A DNA stretch of 37,440 nucleotides. Origin: Streptomyces niveiscabiei. Lineage in GTDB: Bacteria; Actinomycetota; Actinomycetes; Streptomycetales; Streptomycetaceae. Each line of letters opens with the position of its first letter. Within the stretch, counting starts at the first letter, position 1. Position numbers and translations under genes: made by a program. The notes below the pieces were generated by a model, which saw only the letters and a program-made list of their open reading frames with translations, had not been told where the DNA came from and ran no database searches. Location: assembly GCF_001419795.1 (NCBI RefSeq), contig NZ_LIRL01000042.1, positions 1-37,440 of the forward strand, written 5' to 3'. Positions 17,618 to 28,660 of the stretch are shown in pieces.

Positions 17618-17732
17618 GGCCGCGGCCCCTTCACATACCGTGATCTTGCACGCGAATCGTGCTGGGACGATAAATCGACTTCACCCGGTCGGCAACAGGT
17701 CGAACCACCCGTCGCGCACCCCGGGAATTCCG

Positions 17733-17763
17733 TTCGGCCGCCCCGCCCGGAGCCCCGTACACT
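17733..17763 (+). promoter_or_regulatory. Candidate ileS promoter
   Basis: TACACT (17758-17763) is a good -10 hexamer just ahead of the first T-box leader elements. The matching -35 is weak (TTCGGC, 17733-17738, spacer 19). Transcription would start near 17770, giving a leader of roughly 260 nt before the ileS ATG. The rest of the gap back to 17618 shows nothing else I can support. Confidence 0.35.
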
Positions 17764-17780
17764 GAGCGGAGCGAGAAAGC

Positions 17781-18022
17781 GTGGATGGGGACGAGTAGCG
17801 GCGTACGCGGCCGAGAGCGACCCGGGGACGGTGGGAGCCCGGGGGCGAGCGCGTCGTGAAGATCACCCCGGAGCCGCCGGAAGAAAGCCGCCAGGCGAGT
17901 AGACCCGGTTTCGCGAACCCAATGAGGGGGCTCCCCGGAGGACGGGCGGGCCAAGGAGGGTGGTACCGCGGGAGCGAAACGGCTCTCGTCCCTCCGACGG
18001 AAGGCAGCAAGTCCGTTGGAGG
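17781..18022 (+). promoter_or_regulatory. T-box riboswitch for ileS (tRNA-Ile sensing, translational)
   Basis: Leader elements in order: GGGGACGAGTAGC (17787-17799), the 5' side of Stem I; GAGAGC (17813-17818) and GGTGGGAGCC (17830-17839), resembling the distal-loop motifs of full Stem I; specifier ATC for isoleucine (17862-17864) in GAAGATCACC; and the T-box AGGGTGGTACCGCG (17957-17970). In the T-box, TGGT matches an uncharged ACCA tRNA end. The antisequestrator pairs GGAGGG (17955-17960) with CCCTCC (17990-17995), and CGGGAGC with GCTCTCG above the bulge. The competing helix pairs CCTCCGACGGA (17991-18001) with TCCGTTGGAGG (18012-18022), which contains the Shine-Dalgarno. Uncharged tRNA-Ile should therefore expose the ribosome site. 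There is no T-run, so control is at translation rather than attenuation. Confidence 0.93.
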
Positions 18023-18032
18023 AAGCTCGCAG

Positions 18033-21170
<3,138 letters not shown>

Positions 21171-21183
21171 CACCGTACGACCG

Positions 21184-21215
21184 AGGCCCGGCTTCCCCTC
21201 AGGGAGGCCGGGCCT
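21184..21215 (+). terminator. ileS terminator hairpin
   Basis: AGGCCCGGC (21184-21192) and GCCGGGCCT (21207-21215) pair perfectly. The stem continues inward by five more pairs (one G-U) to a CTCA tetraloop. It begins 13 nt after the ileS stop. Confidence 0.85.
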
Positions 21216-21252
21216 TCGTCATACTCCCAACTCCGCCGCAACTCGCGTAAAA

Positions 21253-21288
21253 AGGGCGCGGCCCCGGACGAATCCGGGGCCGCGCCCT
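21253..21288 (-). terminator. divIVA operon terminator
   Basis: A perfect 16-bp stem, AGGGCGCGGCCCCGGA (21253-21268) with its complement at 21273-21288, encloses a CGAA loop. Read on the minus strand it is followed by TTTTT, a classical intrinsic terminator 55 nt past the divIVA stop. This is the best intrinsic terminator in the window. Confidence 0.92.
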
Positions 21289-21343
21289 GAACGCTGCCTG
21301 TGTCTACGGCGTACTACGTGCCGTAGGGGCCTCTAGGAGGCCG

Positions 21344-22642
21344 TCAGTTGTCGTCCTCGTCGATGAGGAAGCCGCGCATCGGCGAGGGAGCCTGGCCCAT
21401 CGGGGAGGGACCCTGCGGACGGACGGGAGCCATCGGCTGGGTCATCGCCGGGGACATCTGCTGCTGGCCGCCGTAGGACGGGGCGGCGGGGCTGGGCGCG
21501 CCCATGCCCGAACCACCCATGCCGGGACCGCCCATGCCCGAGCCCATGCCGGGCGCACCGGCGCCGTAGGACGGGGCGCCCGCGCCGGCCGGGGCCATGG
21601 AGGGCGACGGGGACGGCGGCAGGGAGGCCGTCGCGGGGGTGCGCGGCGGGGCGAGGGAGTCGTCGGCCTGGGTCTCCAGCTGGCGCAGCTGCGACTCCAG
21701 GTAGGACTTCAGGCGGGTGCGGTACTCGCGCTCGAAGCCGCGCAGGTCCTCGACCTTGCGCTCCAGCGTGGCGCGGGCGGACTCCAGGGAGCCCATGGCG
21801 ACGCGGTGCTTCTCCTGCGCGTCCCGCTCCAGGGCGTCGGCCTTGGCGCGGGCGTCGCGCTCCAGGCCCTCGGCGCGCGAACGGGCCTCGCCGACGATCT
21901 TGTTGGCTTCGGAGCGGGCCTCGGCGATCGCCTGGTCGGCGGTCTGCTGGGCCAGCGAGAGGACGCGGGCGGCGCTGTCGCCGCCGGGGCCCTGACCGGG
22001 GCCGCCCATCGGACCGCCCATGGGGCCACCCATCGGGCCGCCCATCTGCTGCTGCATGGGCGGCTGACCGCCCATCGGGCCCTGGCCCATGGGGCCGCCC
22101 ATCGGACCCTGGCCCATCGGACCGGGACCCTGGGGACCCTGGCCGCTGGGACCGGCCGGAAGCTGCGGGGCACCGCTCGGCAGCTGGGGCGGGCCGCCCA
22201 TGGGGCCGCCCATCTGCTGCTGCGGCGGGCCCGATATCCCTGCGGGCACCGGGGCGCCCGGTCCTCGCATGCCCTGCTGCGGCATCCCCTGCGGGGGCAT
22301 GCCCTGCTGGGGCATCCCGGGCTGCTGCATCCCCTGCTGCTGCATGCCCTGCTGCTGGGGCATCCCCTGCTGCGGCATGCCCTGCTGGGGCGGCATTCCC
22401 TGCTGCTGGGGCATGCCCTGCTGCTGGTCCTGCGGCTCCGGGGCCTTGCGCTGCTGGTTCTGCGCGGCGGCGCGCGTGGCCGCGGCCAGTTTGGCGCGCA
22501 GGTCCTCGTTCTCGCGCAGGAGGCGGGTCAGTTCGGCTTCGACCTCGTCGAGGAAGGCATCGACCTCGTCCTCGTCATAGCCTTCTCGGAGGCGGACGGT
22601 CGTGAACTGCTTGTTCCGCACGTCCTCGGGGGTCAACGGCAT
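21344..22642 (-). CDS. divIVA: DivIVA polar growth determinant
   Basis: Coiled-coil scaffold that marks hyphal tips and recruits the cell-wall machinery; essential in Streptomyces by established work. It has 432 residues. The conserved N-terminal membrane-binding domain (1-60: [37 protein letters not shown]) is followed by a Gln/Pro/Met/Gly repeat linker (67-222), a long coiled coil (about 225-330), a Gly/Met/Pro-rich linker (340-420) and a conserved acidic end FLIDEDDN. The start is ATG with GAGGTGAAGAG directly upstream. The yggT stop lies 52 nt upstream. The linker repeats make the protein length variable among species. Confidence 0.97.
   Translation of the reverse strand: MPLTPEDVRNKQFTTVRLREGYDEDEVDAFLDEVEAELTRLLRENEDLRAKLAAATRAAAQNQQRKAPEPQDQQQGMPQQQGMPPQQGMPQQGMPQQQGMQQQGMQQPGMPQQGMPPQGMPQQGMRGPGAPVPAGISGPPQQQMGGPMGGPPQLPSGAPQLPAGPSGQGPQGPGPMGQGPMGGPMGQGPMGGQPPMQQQMGGPMGGPMGGPMGGPGQGPGGDSAARVLSLAQQTADQAIAEARSEANKIVGEARSRAEGLERDARAKADALERDAQEKHRVAMGSLESARATLERKVEDLRGFEREYRTRLKSYLESQLRQLETQADDSLAPPRTPATASLPPSPSPSMAPAGAGAPSYGAGAPGMGSGMGGPGMGGSGMGAPSPAAPSYGGQQQMSPAMTQPMAPVRPQGPSPMGQAPSPMRGFLIDEDDN
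22268..22417 (-). repeat. Tandem GMPQQ-type coding repeat in divIVA
   Basis: Residues 76-125 are about nine imperfect units of five to six residues of the form GM(P/Q)(Q/P)Q. At DNA level they are alternating CAGCAG, GGCATG and CCGCAG runs. A second repeat zone, built on MGGP and MGQGP units, spans residues 144-222 (21977-22213). Such runs are prone to slippage and assembly error. Confidence 0.85.
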
Positions 22643-22694
22643 CTCTTCACCTCAACGTTGTCTTCGGCATCGGCAAGACGGTAGGTCACATCGT

Positions 22695-22979
22695 TCACAG
22701 CCGGATCACGATCGAGATCAGGACATAGACGATGATCATCAGTACGAAGAAGGACAGGTCGAGCGCCACGCCCCCGAGACGCAACGGCGGGATGAACCGC
22801 CGAAGAAGCTTGAGCGGTGGATCGGTGACAGTGTAGGTGGCCTCCAGAACGACCACCATCGCCTTGCCGGGTTGCCACGAGCGGGCGAACTGGAAGACGT
22901 AGTCCATGACCAGCCGGAAGATGAGCACGATGAGGAAGACCATCAGCGCGATGTAGATGATGTTCAGGACCACGCCCAT
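22695..22979 (-). CDS. YggT family membrane protein (YlmG)
   Basis: A 94-residue protein with two membrane spans (about 3-24 and 70-92) flanking the family hallmark ATYTVTDPPLKLLRRFIPP (about 47-65). YggT/YlmG proteins are conserved next to sepF in Gram-positive bacteria and in cyanobacteria and plastids, where they influence division or nucleoid distribution; the exact function is unsettled. The start is ATG with AGGGAAG upstream. It lies 71 nt after sepF and 52 nt before divIVA. Confidence 0.93.
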   Translation of the reverse strand: MGVVLNIIYIALMVFLIVLIFRLVMDYVFQFARSWQPGKAMVVVLEATYTVTDPPLKLLRRFIPPLRLGGVALDLSFFVLMIIVYVLISIVIRL

Positions 22980-23050
22980 GTTCGGTGCTTCCCTCTCCCC
23001 TGCTTACGCGTGCTCTGTCTTGTCTTGCCGGGTAAATCCGGTGGTGCGTC

Positions 23051-23689
23051 TCAGCTCTGGTTGAAGAACCCGCCCTCTGCGATGCGGGCCTTGTCCTCCG
23101 CCGTGACATCGACGTTAGCAGGAGACAACAGGAACACTTTCTGTGTCACCCGCTCGATGCTGCCATGGAGACCGAACACCAGACCGGCGGCAAAGTCGAC
23201 AAGTCGCTTCGCATCCGTGTCGTCCATCTCGGTGAGGTTCATGATCACCGGGGTGCCCTCACGGAAGTGTTCCCCGATGGTACGGGCCTCGTTGTAGGTC
23301 CGCGGGTGAAGCGTGGTGATCCGGTAAGGCTCTCGTTCGGACACGACCTTGGGCATGATCACCGGTGCGTTCTTCTCCAGGGACTGACGTTCTTGTGTGA
23401 TGGACGCCACGGGCGCGATGCGTGCGGGGCGTCCGGATTCCGCGGTCGGCGCCGCCGCGCGGACCACCGGCTCACGAGGGGCGGGGGGTTGGACGATTCG
23501 CACCTCTTCGTCCCTTTGGGACTGATGTGCGTTGTGCGACTGGTGCGACGGTTCGTGCCGCCGGTGGTCGCGCTCGGGTTCGTCCAGCTCGGGTTCGAAG
23601 TCGTCATCGGGGTCGAAGCCCCGGCCGTCGTACCCATCGTCCTCCACGAGGCCGAGGTAGACCGCCATCTTGCGCATCGCGCCGGCCAT
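23051..23689 (-). CDS. sepF: SepF, FtsZ membrane anchor
   Basis: A 212-residue division protein that binds the FtsZ C-terminus and tethers it to the membrane. The N-terminal amphipathic helix ([17 protein letters not shown]) is followed by an acidic and His/Gln-rich linker (about 17-105) and a C-terminal SepF domain (about 108-200, including [13 protein letters not shown] and [13 protein letters not shown]). I chose ATG 23687-23689, which has GGAGG nine bases upstream and puts the membrane helix at the very N-terminus. A longer reading from 23734 adds 15 residues without support. A 129-nt gap to yggS may hold a promoter. Confidence 0.96.
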   Translation of the reverse strand: MAGAMRKMAVYLGLVEDDGYDGRGFDPDDDFEPELDEPERDHRRHEPSHQSHNAHQSQRDEEVRIVQPPAPREPVVRAAAPTAESGRPARIAPVASITQERQSLEKNAPVIMPKVVSEREPYRITTLHPRTYNEARTIGEHFREGTPVIMNLTEMDDTDAKRLVDFAAGLVFGLHGSIERVTQKVFLLSPANVDVTAEDKARIAEGGFFNQS

Positions 23690-23818
23690 GCTCTGAGTCC
23701 TCCGCTCTGTGGTGGATCGGTTGACGACTGCCAAGTCCCGCGATCCACGTGGCCCTTGTGTCCGCCTCCTGGCGGGTAATGACCATATTTTCTACTGTGG
23801 TCCGACTTCCTGGCGACG

Positions 23819-24538
23819 TTACCCGAGCCGAGGACGGACTCCGAGTACCGCACTGCCGACGCGCACATGTGTCGCCCCGGCCGCCACGGCCTGCTCAAGG
23901 TCCGCACTCATCCCCGCTGACACCATGGTGGCAGCCGGATGGCTCCGGCGCAGGTCGGTCGACAAATCCATCAACCGCTGAAACGCTGCCCGTTCACGCC
24001 CGGCGTACTCACCGGTCAGCGGAGCGACGGTCATCAGCCCGTCCAGCCGCACCCCCGGCGAGGCCGCGACGCGTGCGGCCAACTCCTCGATCCCGCCCGG
24101 CGCGACGCCCCCGCGCTCACCCCGCGCGCTCTCCCCCGCGTCCAGCGCGACCTGGATCAGGCACCCCACCTCGCGCCCGGCCCGCTCGGCCTCCTTCGCC
24201 AGCGAGACGACGAGCCGGTCCCGGTCGACGGACTGCACGAAATCCGCGTAACCCACCACGGAACGCGCCTTGTTGGTCTGCAACTGCCCGACGAAGTGCC
24301 AGGTCAGCGGGAGGTCGGCGCATTCGGCGGCCTTGGGCGCCGCGTCCTGGTCCTTGTTCTCGGCGACGTGCCGCACACCGAGTTCCGACAGCATCCGCAC
24401 ATCGCTCGCCGGGTAGGTCTTGGTGACGACGATCAGCGTCACCTCCGACCGGGCCCGCCCGGCGTCCGCGCACGCGCGCGCGATGCGCTCCTCCACCTTC
24501 GCCAGATTCTCGGCGAGTTCGTCCTTACGGTCCGTCAT
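23819..24538 (-). CDS. YggS/PROSC family PLP-binding protein (YlmE)
   Basis: A 239-residue single-domain TIM-barrel protein that binds pyridoxal phosphate without a known catalytic activity and helps PLP and amino acid homeostasis. The PLP lysine is Lys40 in VVTKTYP. Other family motifs are HFVGQLQTNKA (about 81-91), MTVAPL, and SAGMSADLEQAV near the end. The start is ATG, six bases after the pgeF stop, so the two are probably translationally coupled. Its place between pgeF and sepF is the typical Gram-positive ylmDEFG arrangement. Confidence 0.95.
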   Translation of the reverse strand: MTDRKDELAENLAKVEERIARACADAGRARSEVTLIVVTKTYPASDVRMLSELGVRHVAENKDQDAAPKAAECADLPLTWHFVGQLQTNKARSVVGYADFVQSVDRDRLVVSLAKEAERAGREVGCLIQVALDAGESARGERGGVAPGGIEELAARVAASPGVRLDGLMTVAPLTGEYAGRERAAFQRLMDLSTDLRRSHPAATMVSAGMSADLEQAVAAGATHVRVGSAVLGVRPRLG

Positions 24539-24544
24539 GCCCCA

Positions 24545-25273
24545 TCAGTCCAGCCAGACATATCCCGCGAGTCGCCCTGTGGCGCCGTCGCGGCGGTACG
24601 AGAAGTGGTCGTGCGACTCCAGCGTGCACACCGGCGACTGCGCCCGGTCGCGCACCCCGAGCCGTTCCAGCTGCGCGTGCACCCCGGCGGCGACGTCGAC
24701 GGCGGGAGTGCCCCAGCTGGTCTCGGCGTGCGCCGCCGGTTCGAACGCGGCGACCTCGGCGCGCATCTGTGACGGCACCTCATAACACCGGCCGCAGACG
24801 GCGGGTCCGGTGCGGGCGACGATCCGGGCGGGCTCGGCGCCGAGCCCGGTCATCGCGCGTACGGCGGAGGCGACGACGCCCTTCACCATGCCGGGGCGGC
24901 CCGCGTGCGCGGCGGCGGCGACACCGGCGACCGGGTCGGCCAGCAGGACGGGGACGCAGTCGGCGGTGAGGACGGCGAGGGGGAGGCCGCGGCGGGCGGT
25001 GACGATCGCGTCGACCTCCGGCACCGGCTTCGCGCCCCAGGGCTCGGTGACGACTTCGGCGTCGGCGCCGTGCACCTGGTTCATCCAGACCACCGACGCC
25101 GGGTCGAGACCGAGCGACTTGGCGGCCAGTTCACGGTTGGCCAGGACGGCGGCCGGGTCGTCGCCGACCGCGCCGCCCAGGTTGAGCTCCTCATACGGAG
25201 CGGCGCTCACCCCGCCCCACCGGTCGGTGAAGGCGAAGTGCGCGCCGCTCACGCTCTCGCGCTGTCCTATCAC
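24545..25273 (-). CDS. pgeF: Peptidoglycan editing factor PgeF (YlmD, multicopper polyphenol oxidase fold)
   Basis: A 242-residue enzyme of the YfiH/DUF152 family. E. coli PgeF removes wrongly incorporated L-Ser in place of L-Ala from peptidoglycan precursors; other members were described as purine nucleoside phosphorylase or laccase-like. The metal/active site triad is visible: His68 (NQVHG), Cys106 (TADCVP) and His123 (AAHAG). The start GTG overlaps the ftsZ TGA by four bases (GTGA) and has no Shine-Dalgarno of its own, so it should be translated by coupling to ftsZ. The position fits a cell-wall editing role. Confidence 0.93.
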   Translation of the reverse strand: MIGQRESVSGAHFAFTDRWGGVSAAPYEELNLGGAVGDDPAAVLANRELAAKSLGLDPASVVWMNQVHGADAEVVTEPWGAKPVPEVDAIVTARRGLPLAVLTADCVPVLLADPVAGVAAAAHAGRPGMVKGVVASAVRAMTGLGAEPARIVARTGPAVCGRCYEVPSQMRAEVAAFEPAAHAETSWGTPAVDVAAGVHAQLERLGVRDRAQSPVCTLESHDHFSYRRDGATGRLAGYVWLD

Positions 25274-26463
25274 TTCAGGAAGTCCGGTACGTCCAGTTCC
25301 TCGGCGGCGCTGTCCGAGTACGTCCGCGACGGCGGGACGGGCGGGCTCAGCGGGGGCAGGTCGGCGACCGGCTCCGGCGCGGGCTCCGGGTCCTCCTTCG
25401 GCGTCACGCTGCCGAGCGAGCCGAAGGACGGGCGGGACTCGGGCCGGCTGACCGGCGCGGGCTCCTCGCGGCGGGTGGAGGCCGAGCCGATCACGTTGTC
25501 GCGCCGGGCCGGGGGCTGGCCCCCGTCGAAGCCGGCCGCGATGACGGTGACGCGGACCTCGTCGCCGAGGGCGTCGTCGATGACGGCGCCGAAGATGATG
25601 TTCGCCTCGGGGTGGGCGGCCTCGGAGACCAGCTGGGCGGCCTCGTTGATCTCGAACAGGCCGAGGTCGGAGCCGCCGGAGATGGAGAGCAGGACACCGC
25701 GGGCGCCGTCGATGGAGGCTTCGAGGAGCGGCGAGGAGATGGCCATCTCAGCGGCGGCCACCGCGCGGTCGTCGCCGCGGGCCGAGCCGATGCCCATGAG
25801 CGCCGAACCGGCCTCGGACATCACGGACTTGACGTCGGCGAAGTCGAGGTTGATCAGGCCCGGGGTGGTGATGAGGTCGGTGATGCCCTGGACGCCGGAG
25901 AGCAGGACCTGGTCGGCCGACTTGAAGGCGTCGAGGACGGAGACCTGGCGGTCCGAGATGGACAGCAGCCGGTCGTTGGGGATGACGATGAGGGTGTCGA
26001 CCTCTTCGCGCAGCTCCGCGATGCCGTCCTCGGCCTGGTTGGCGCGCCGGCGGCCCTCGAAGGTGAACGGGCGGGTGACCACGCCGATGGTGAGGGCGCC
26101 CAGGTTGCGCGCGATGTTGGCGACGACGGGTGCGCCGCCGGTGCCGGTGCCGCCGCCCTCGCCCGCCGTCACGAAGACCATGTCGGCCCCCTTGAGGACC
26201 TCCTCGATCTCCTCGCGGTGGTCCTCGGCGGCCTTGCGGCCGACGGCCGGGTTGGCGCCTGCGCCCAGTCCTCGGGTGAGTTCGCGGCCGACGTCGAGCT
26301 TGACGTCGGCGTCGCTCATCAACAGCGCCTGCGCGTCGGTGTTGATGGCGATGAACTCGACGCCCTTGAGACCGACTTCGATCATCCGGTTGATGGCATT
26401 GACACCACCGCCGCCGACACCGATGACCTTGATGACTGCGAGGTAGTTCTGCGGTGCTGCCAC
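25270..26463 (-). CDS. ftsZ: Cell division GTPase FtsZ
   Basis: Tubulin-like GTPase that forms the Z-ring and the sporulation ladder. It has 397 residues. The GTP-binding tubulin signature GGGTGTG is at 103-109, and the T7 loop NLDFAD at 205-210 carries catalytic Asp207 and Asp210. Residues about 318-385 form the variable Pro/Ser/Glu linker. The C-terminal peptide ends DVPDFLK and binds SepF and other partners. The start is GTG with GAGAGG eight bases upstream. A 279-bp regulatory gap precedes it, and its stop overlaps pgeF. Confidence 0.98.
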   Translation of the reverse strand: MAAPQNYLAVIKVIGVGGGGVNAINRMIEVGLKGVEFIAINTDAQALLMSDADVKLDVGRELTRGLGAGANPAVGRKAAEDHREEIEEVLKGADMVFVTAGEGGGTGTGGAPVVANIARNLGALTIGVVTRPFTFEGRRRANQAEDGIAELREEVDTLIVIPNDRLLSISDRQVSVLDAFKSADQVLLSGVQGITDLITTPGLINLDFADVKSVMSEAGSALMGIGSARGDDRAVAAAEMAISSPLLEASIDGARGVLLSISGGSDLGLFEINEAAQLVSEAAHPEANIIFGAVIDDALGDEVRVTVIAAGFDGGQPPARRDNVIGSASTRREEPAPVSRPESRPSFGSLGSVTPKEDPEPAPEPVADLPPLSPPVPPSRTYSDSAAEELDVPDFLK

Positions 26464-26561
26464 GTCGAAGGCCTCTCGCCTCGAATTACGTTGTCGTCGC
26501 TGCCCGGTTGCCCGAGCCCCGACGACGGATGCCGAATGGGACGGTCCGTAGCGCCGACCCG

Positions 26562-26586
26562 AACCCTAACGCTGAAGTTTAGGGTT
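26562..26586. repeat. Perfect 8-9-8 palindrome in the ftsZ leader
   Basis: AACCCTAA (26562-26569) and TTAGGGTT (26579-26586) are separated by nine bases. It lies between the main predicted ftsZ promoter and the ftsZ GTG, about 100 nt upstream of the start. It could be a dimeric protein operator or a hairpin in the mRNA leader. I do not recognise the motif as a known regulator site. Confidence 0.6.
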
Positions 26587-26592
26587 ACCAGT

Positions 26593-26597
26593 GTGTC
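26593..26597 (-). promoter_or_regulatory. Second GACAC (WhiA-type) pentamer upstream of ftsZ
   Basis: GACAC on the minus strand, about 29 bp downstream of, and inverted relative to, the copy at 26622-26626. WhiA is known to recognise GACAC and to activate ftsZ during sporulation together with WhiB. A pentamer alone is weak evidence; the pairing around a strong promoter is what makes it worth listing. Confidence 0.35.
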
Positions 26598-26622
26598 TGT
26601 TCCTTGGAGTCTTCCGAACAGG

Positions 26623-26652
26623 ACACTAAGTCGACAAGTGGCGCCCGTTCAA
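26623..26652 (-). promoter_or_regulatory. Main ftsZ promoter with overlapping WhiA-type site
   Basis: On the minus strand TTGAAC (26647-26652), an 18-bp spacer and TAGTGT (26623-26628) form a strong vegetative-type promoter, with transcription start near 26616 and a leader of about 150 nt. The complementary strand of the -10 reads GACAC (26622-26626), the WhiA recognition pentamer. Streptomyces ftsZ is known to have several promoters, one of them sporulation-specific; this arrangement fits that one. A weaker pair (TTGGGC 26709-26714, TAGGGT 26684-26689, spacer 19) could be another. Confidence 0.7.
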
Positions 26653-26742
26653 CGAACACGCCGAACCTCCCGTTTTTCTTTTCACCCTATGTGATCAGCC
26701 ATGTCGCTGCCCAACCAGGGTGCTGGCCTGCGCGTATGTGCG

Positions 26743-27543
26743 TCAACTCCCTGATGACGCAGGGGCGGTGGGGACGCTCACGTCGAAGTGCCGGGCGTCC
26801 GGCGCGGCTTTCATGAGGGCACTGAGCGTACGGGCCTTCGCCGCGCCCTTCTCGGCGCTCCCCCAGGCGACGGTGCGACCATCCGTCAAGTCGAGCGAAA
26901 TATCGTCGTACGAACGAACTTTGACGGTTTTTGTGGTTTTCAGCACTCCGGACGGAAGGCTGCCGGCCGCGCGGACGGCCTCGCGGACGAGGCGGTCCTC
27001 GTCGAAGCGGCGCAGACTCGCGGCGGTCGAACCGGAGTTCGCGAGGGCCAGCTCCAACAGGGGCGCGCCCTTCGGCGGTTGAGGGACCGTCGCGAACCGG
27101 ACGCCCTCGCCGTCGACCTCGGTGTACCCGGAGCCGTGCCGGATCAGCAGGACCGGGGTGCGCTCGGTCACCTCGACCGTGACGCCGTGCGGCCACGAAC
27201 GGGCCACGTCCACCTCGCCGATACGCGGCAGCGCCCGCTCCAGACGTGACGCGATCTCGTCGGTGTCGATCGACACCAGCGGTGCGTCCAGCGGGACTTG
27301 AGCCGCGTCCTGGACCTGCTCCGGCGTCAGGACGTCCGTCCCCGACACCGAGACGTCCTCGACGCGCAGCCACGGGGAGCCGTACAACACCCAGGCGCCG
27401 CCCGCCCCGAGGAGGACGGCGGCGACGGTGAGGACGAGGATCGTACGGAGCCTGCGCGGGCCCAGGCGGCGGACGAGGGGCGGGCCGGGGGGTCCCTGCC
27501 GACGTTCCGCACCGCGCTCGACGGTGGAGGGTCCTCCGGCCAC
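26743..27543 (-). CDS. ftsQ: Cell division protein FtsQ
   Basis: A 266-residue bitopic membrane protein that links FtsL/FtsB to the divisome. It has a basic cytoplasmic N-terminus (1-33), one membrane span (about 34-55), a POTRA domain (about 60-130, starting RVEDVSVSGTDVL) and an FtsQ beta domain (about 133-250). The start is GTG with a modest AGGTCAGG upstream, 22 nt after the murG stop. Its end lies 279 bp before ftsZ, the only large gap in the cluster. Confidence 0.95.
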   Translation of the reverse strand: MAGGPSTVERGAERRQGPPGPPLVRRLGPRRLRTILVLTVAAVLLGAGGAWVLYGSPWLRVEDVSVSGTDVLTPEQVQDAAQVPLDAPLVSIDTDEIASRLERALPRIGEVDVARSWPHGVTVEVTERTPVLLIRHGSGYTEVDGEGVRFATVPQPPKGAPLLELALANSGSTAASLRRFDEDRLVREAVRAAGSLPSGVLKTTKTVKVRSYDDISLDLTDGRTVAWGSAEKGAAKARTLSALMKAAPDARHFDVSVPTAPASSGS

Positions 27544-27565
27544 TGCCTGACCTTTCTCGATACGC

Positions 27566-28654
27566 CTAACGGCGCGAGGCGATCGCCTCGTACACCATGC
27601 GGACGAGCAGGTCGTCCGCGTCCCGGCGGCCGAACTCGCTGGCCGCGCGCGACATCTCGTACAGCCGGTGCGGGTCGGCGAGGACGGGCAGGACGTTCTC
27701 CCGGACCCATTCCGGCGTCAGTTCCGCGTCGTCGACCAGCAGTCCGCCACCGGCCTTGACCACCGGCTGGGCGTTCAGCCGCTGTTCGCCGTTGCCGATG
27801 GGCAACGGGACGTAGGCGGCCGGGAGTCCGACGGCGGAGAGCTCGGCGACGGTCATCGCGCCCGCGCGGCAGAGCATCATGTCGGCCGCGGCGTACGCGA
27901 GGTCCATCCGGTCCAGGTAACTTACCGGGATGTACGGGGGCATCCCCGGCATCTGCTGCACGTGCGGCAGTTCGTTCTTCGGGCCAACCGCGTGCAGGAT
28001 CTGGATCCCGGCCTGCTGGAGCCAGGGCGCGACCTGCTGGACGACCTCGTTGAGCCGCCGGGCACCCTGCGAGCCGCCGGAGACCAGCAGCGTCGGCAGG
28101 TTCGGGTCGAGGCCGAACAGGTGGCGGGCCTCGGGGCGGGCCGCGGCGCGGTCCAGGGTGGAGATGGAGCGGCGCAGCGGGATGCCGATGTAGCGGGCGT
28201 CACGCAGCTTGCTGTCGGGCGTGGAGACGGCGACCTGGGCGGCGTACCGGGAACCGATCTTGTTGGCGAGGCCGGGGCGGGCGTTGGCCTCGTGGATGAC
28301 GATCGGCACGCCGAGGCGCTTGGCGGCGAGGTAGCCCGGCAGGGCGACGTACCCGCCGAAGCCGACCACGCAGTCCGCCTTGGTGCGCTCCAGGACCTGC
28401 TCGGCCGCCTTGATGGTGCCGCGCAGCCGGCCCGGGACGGTGATCAGCTCGGGGGTGGGCTTGCGGGGCAGCGGTACGGCCGGGATCAGCGCGAGTTCGT
28501 AGCCCCGCTGCGGGACGAGCTTGGTCTCCAGGCCGCGTTCCGTCCCCAGGGCCGTGATGCCCACGGTCGGGTCCTGCCTGCGCAGCGCGTCCGCGAGGGC
28601 GAGCGCGGGCTCGATGTGGCCGGCGGTCCCTCCGCCTGCGAGTACGACATGCAC
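27566..28654 (-). CDS. murG: UDP-GlcNAc:lipid I transferase MurG
   Basis: Adds GlcNAc to lipid I to make lipid II at the inner membrane face. It has 362 residues and a GT-B fold: GGGTAGHIEPALALA at 7-21 (N-terminal glycine loop), HEANARPGLANK (about 127-138), VSGGSQGARRLN (about 203-214) and the donor-binding AGAMTVAEL with a conserved PLPIGNGEQRLNA region (about 290-305). The start ATG lies six bases after the ftsW stop, so the pair is coupled. Confidence 0.97.
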   Translation of the reverse strand: MHVVLAGGGTAGHIEPALALADALRRQDPTVGITALGTERGLETKLVPQRGYELALIPAVPLPRKPTPELITVPGRLRGTIKAAEQVLERTKADCVVGFGGYVALPGYLAAKRLGVPIVIHEANARPGLANKIGSRYAAQVAVSTPDSKLRDARYIGIPLRRSISTLDRAAARPEARHLFGLDPNLPTLLVSGGSQGARRLNEVVQQVAPWLQQAGIQILHAVGPKNELPHVQQMPGMPPYIPVSYLDRMDLAYAAADMMLCRAGAMTVAELSAVGLPAAYVPLPIGNGEQRLNAQPVVKAGGGLLVDDAELTPEWVRENVLPVLADPHRLYEMSRAASEFGRRDADDLLVRMVYEAIASRR

Positions 28655-28660
28655 CGAAAT

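Noticed and set aside
17856..18032. Upstream in-frame extension of ileS starting at GTG 17856
   Set aside because: The stretch is the T-box leader; the GTG lies in the specifier loop and the extension has no IleRS homology. ATG 18033 has the regulated Shine-Dalgarno.
22030..22450. Regular repeats resembling a CRISPR or minisatellite
   Set aside because: They are in frame within divIVA, have no spacers and encode the GMPQQ/MGGP linker.
23690..23734. Longer SepF with 15 extra N-terminal residues
   Set aside because: The internal ATG has GGAGG at ideal spacing and places the membrane-binding helix at the N-terminus as in known SepF.
26684..26714. Second ftsZ promoter TTGGGC-19-TAGGGT
   Set aside because: Spacer too long and -35 weak; kept only as a remark in the main promoter entry.
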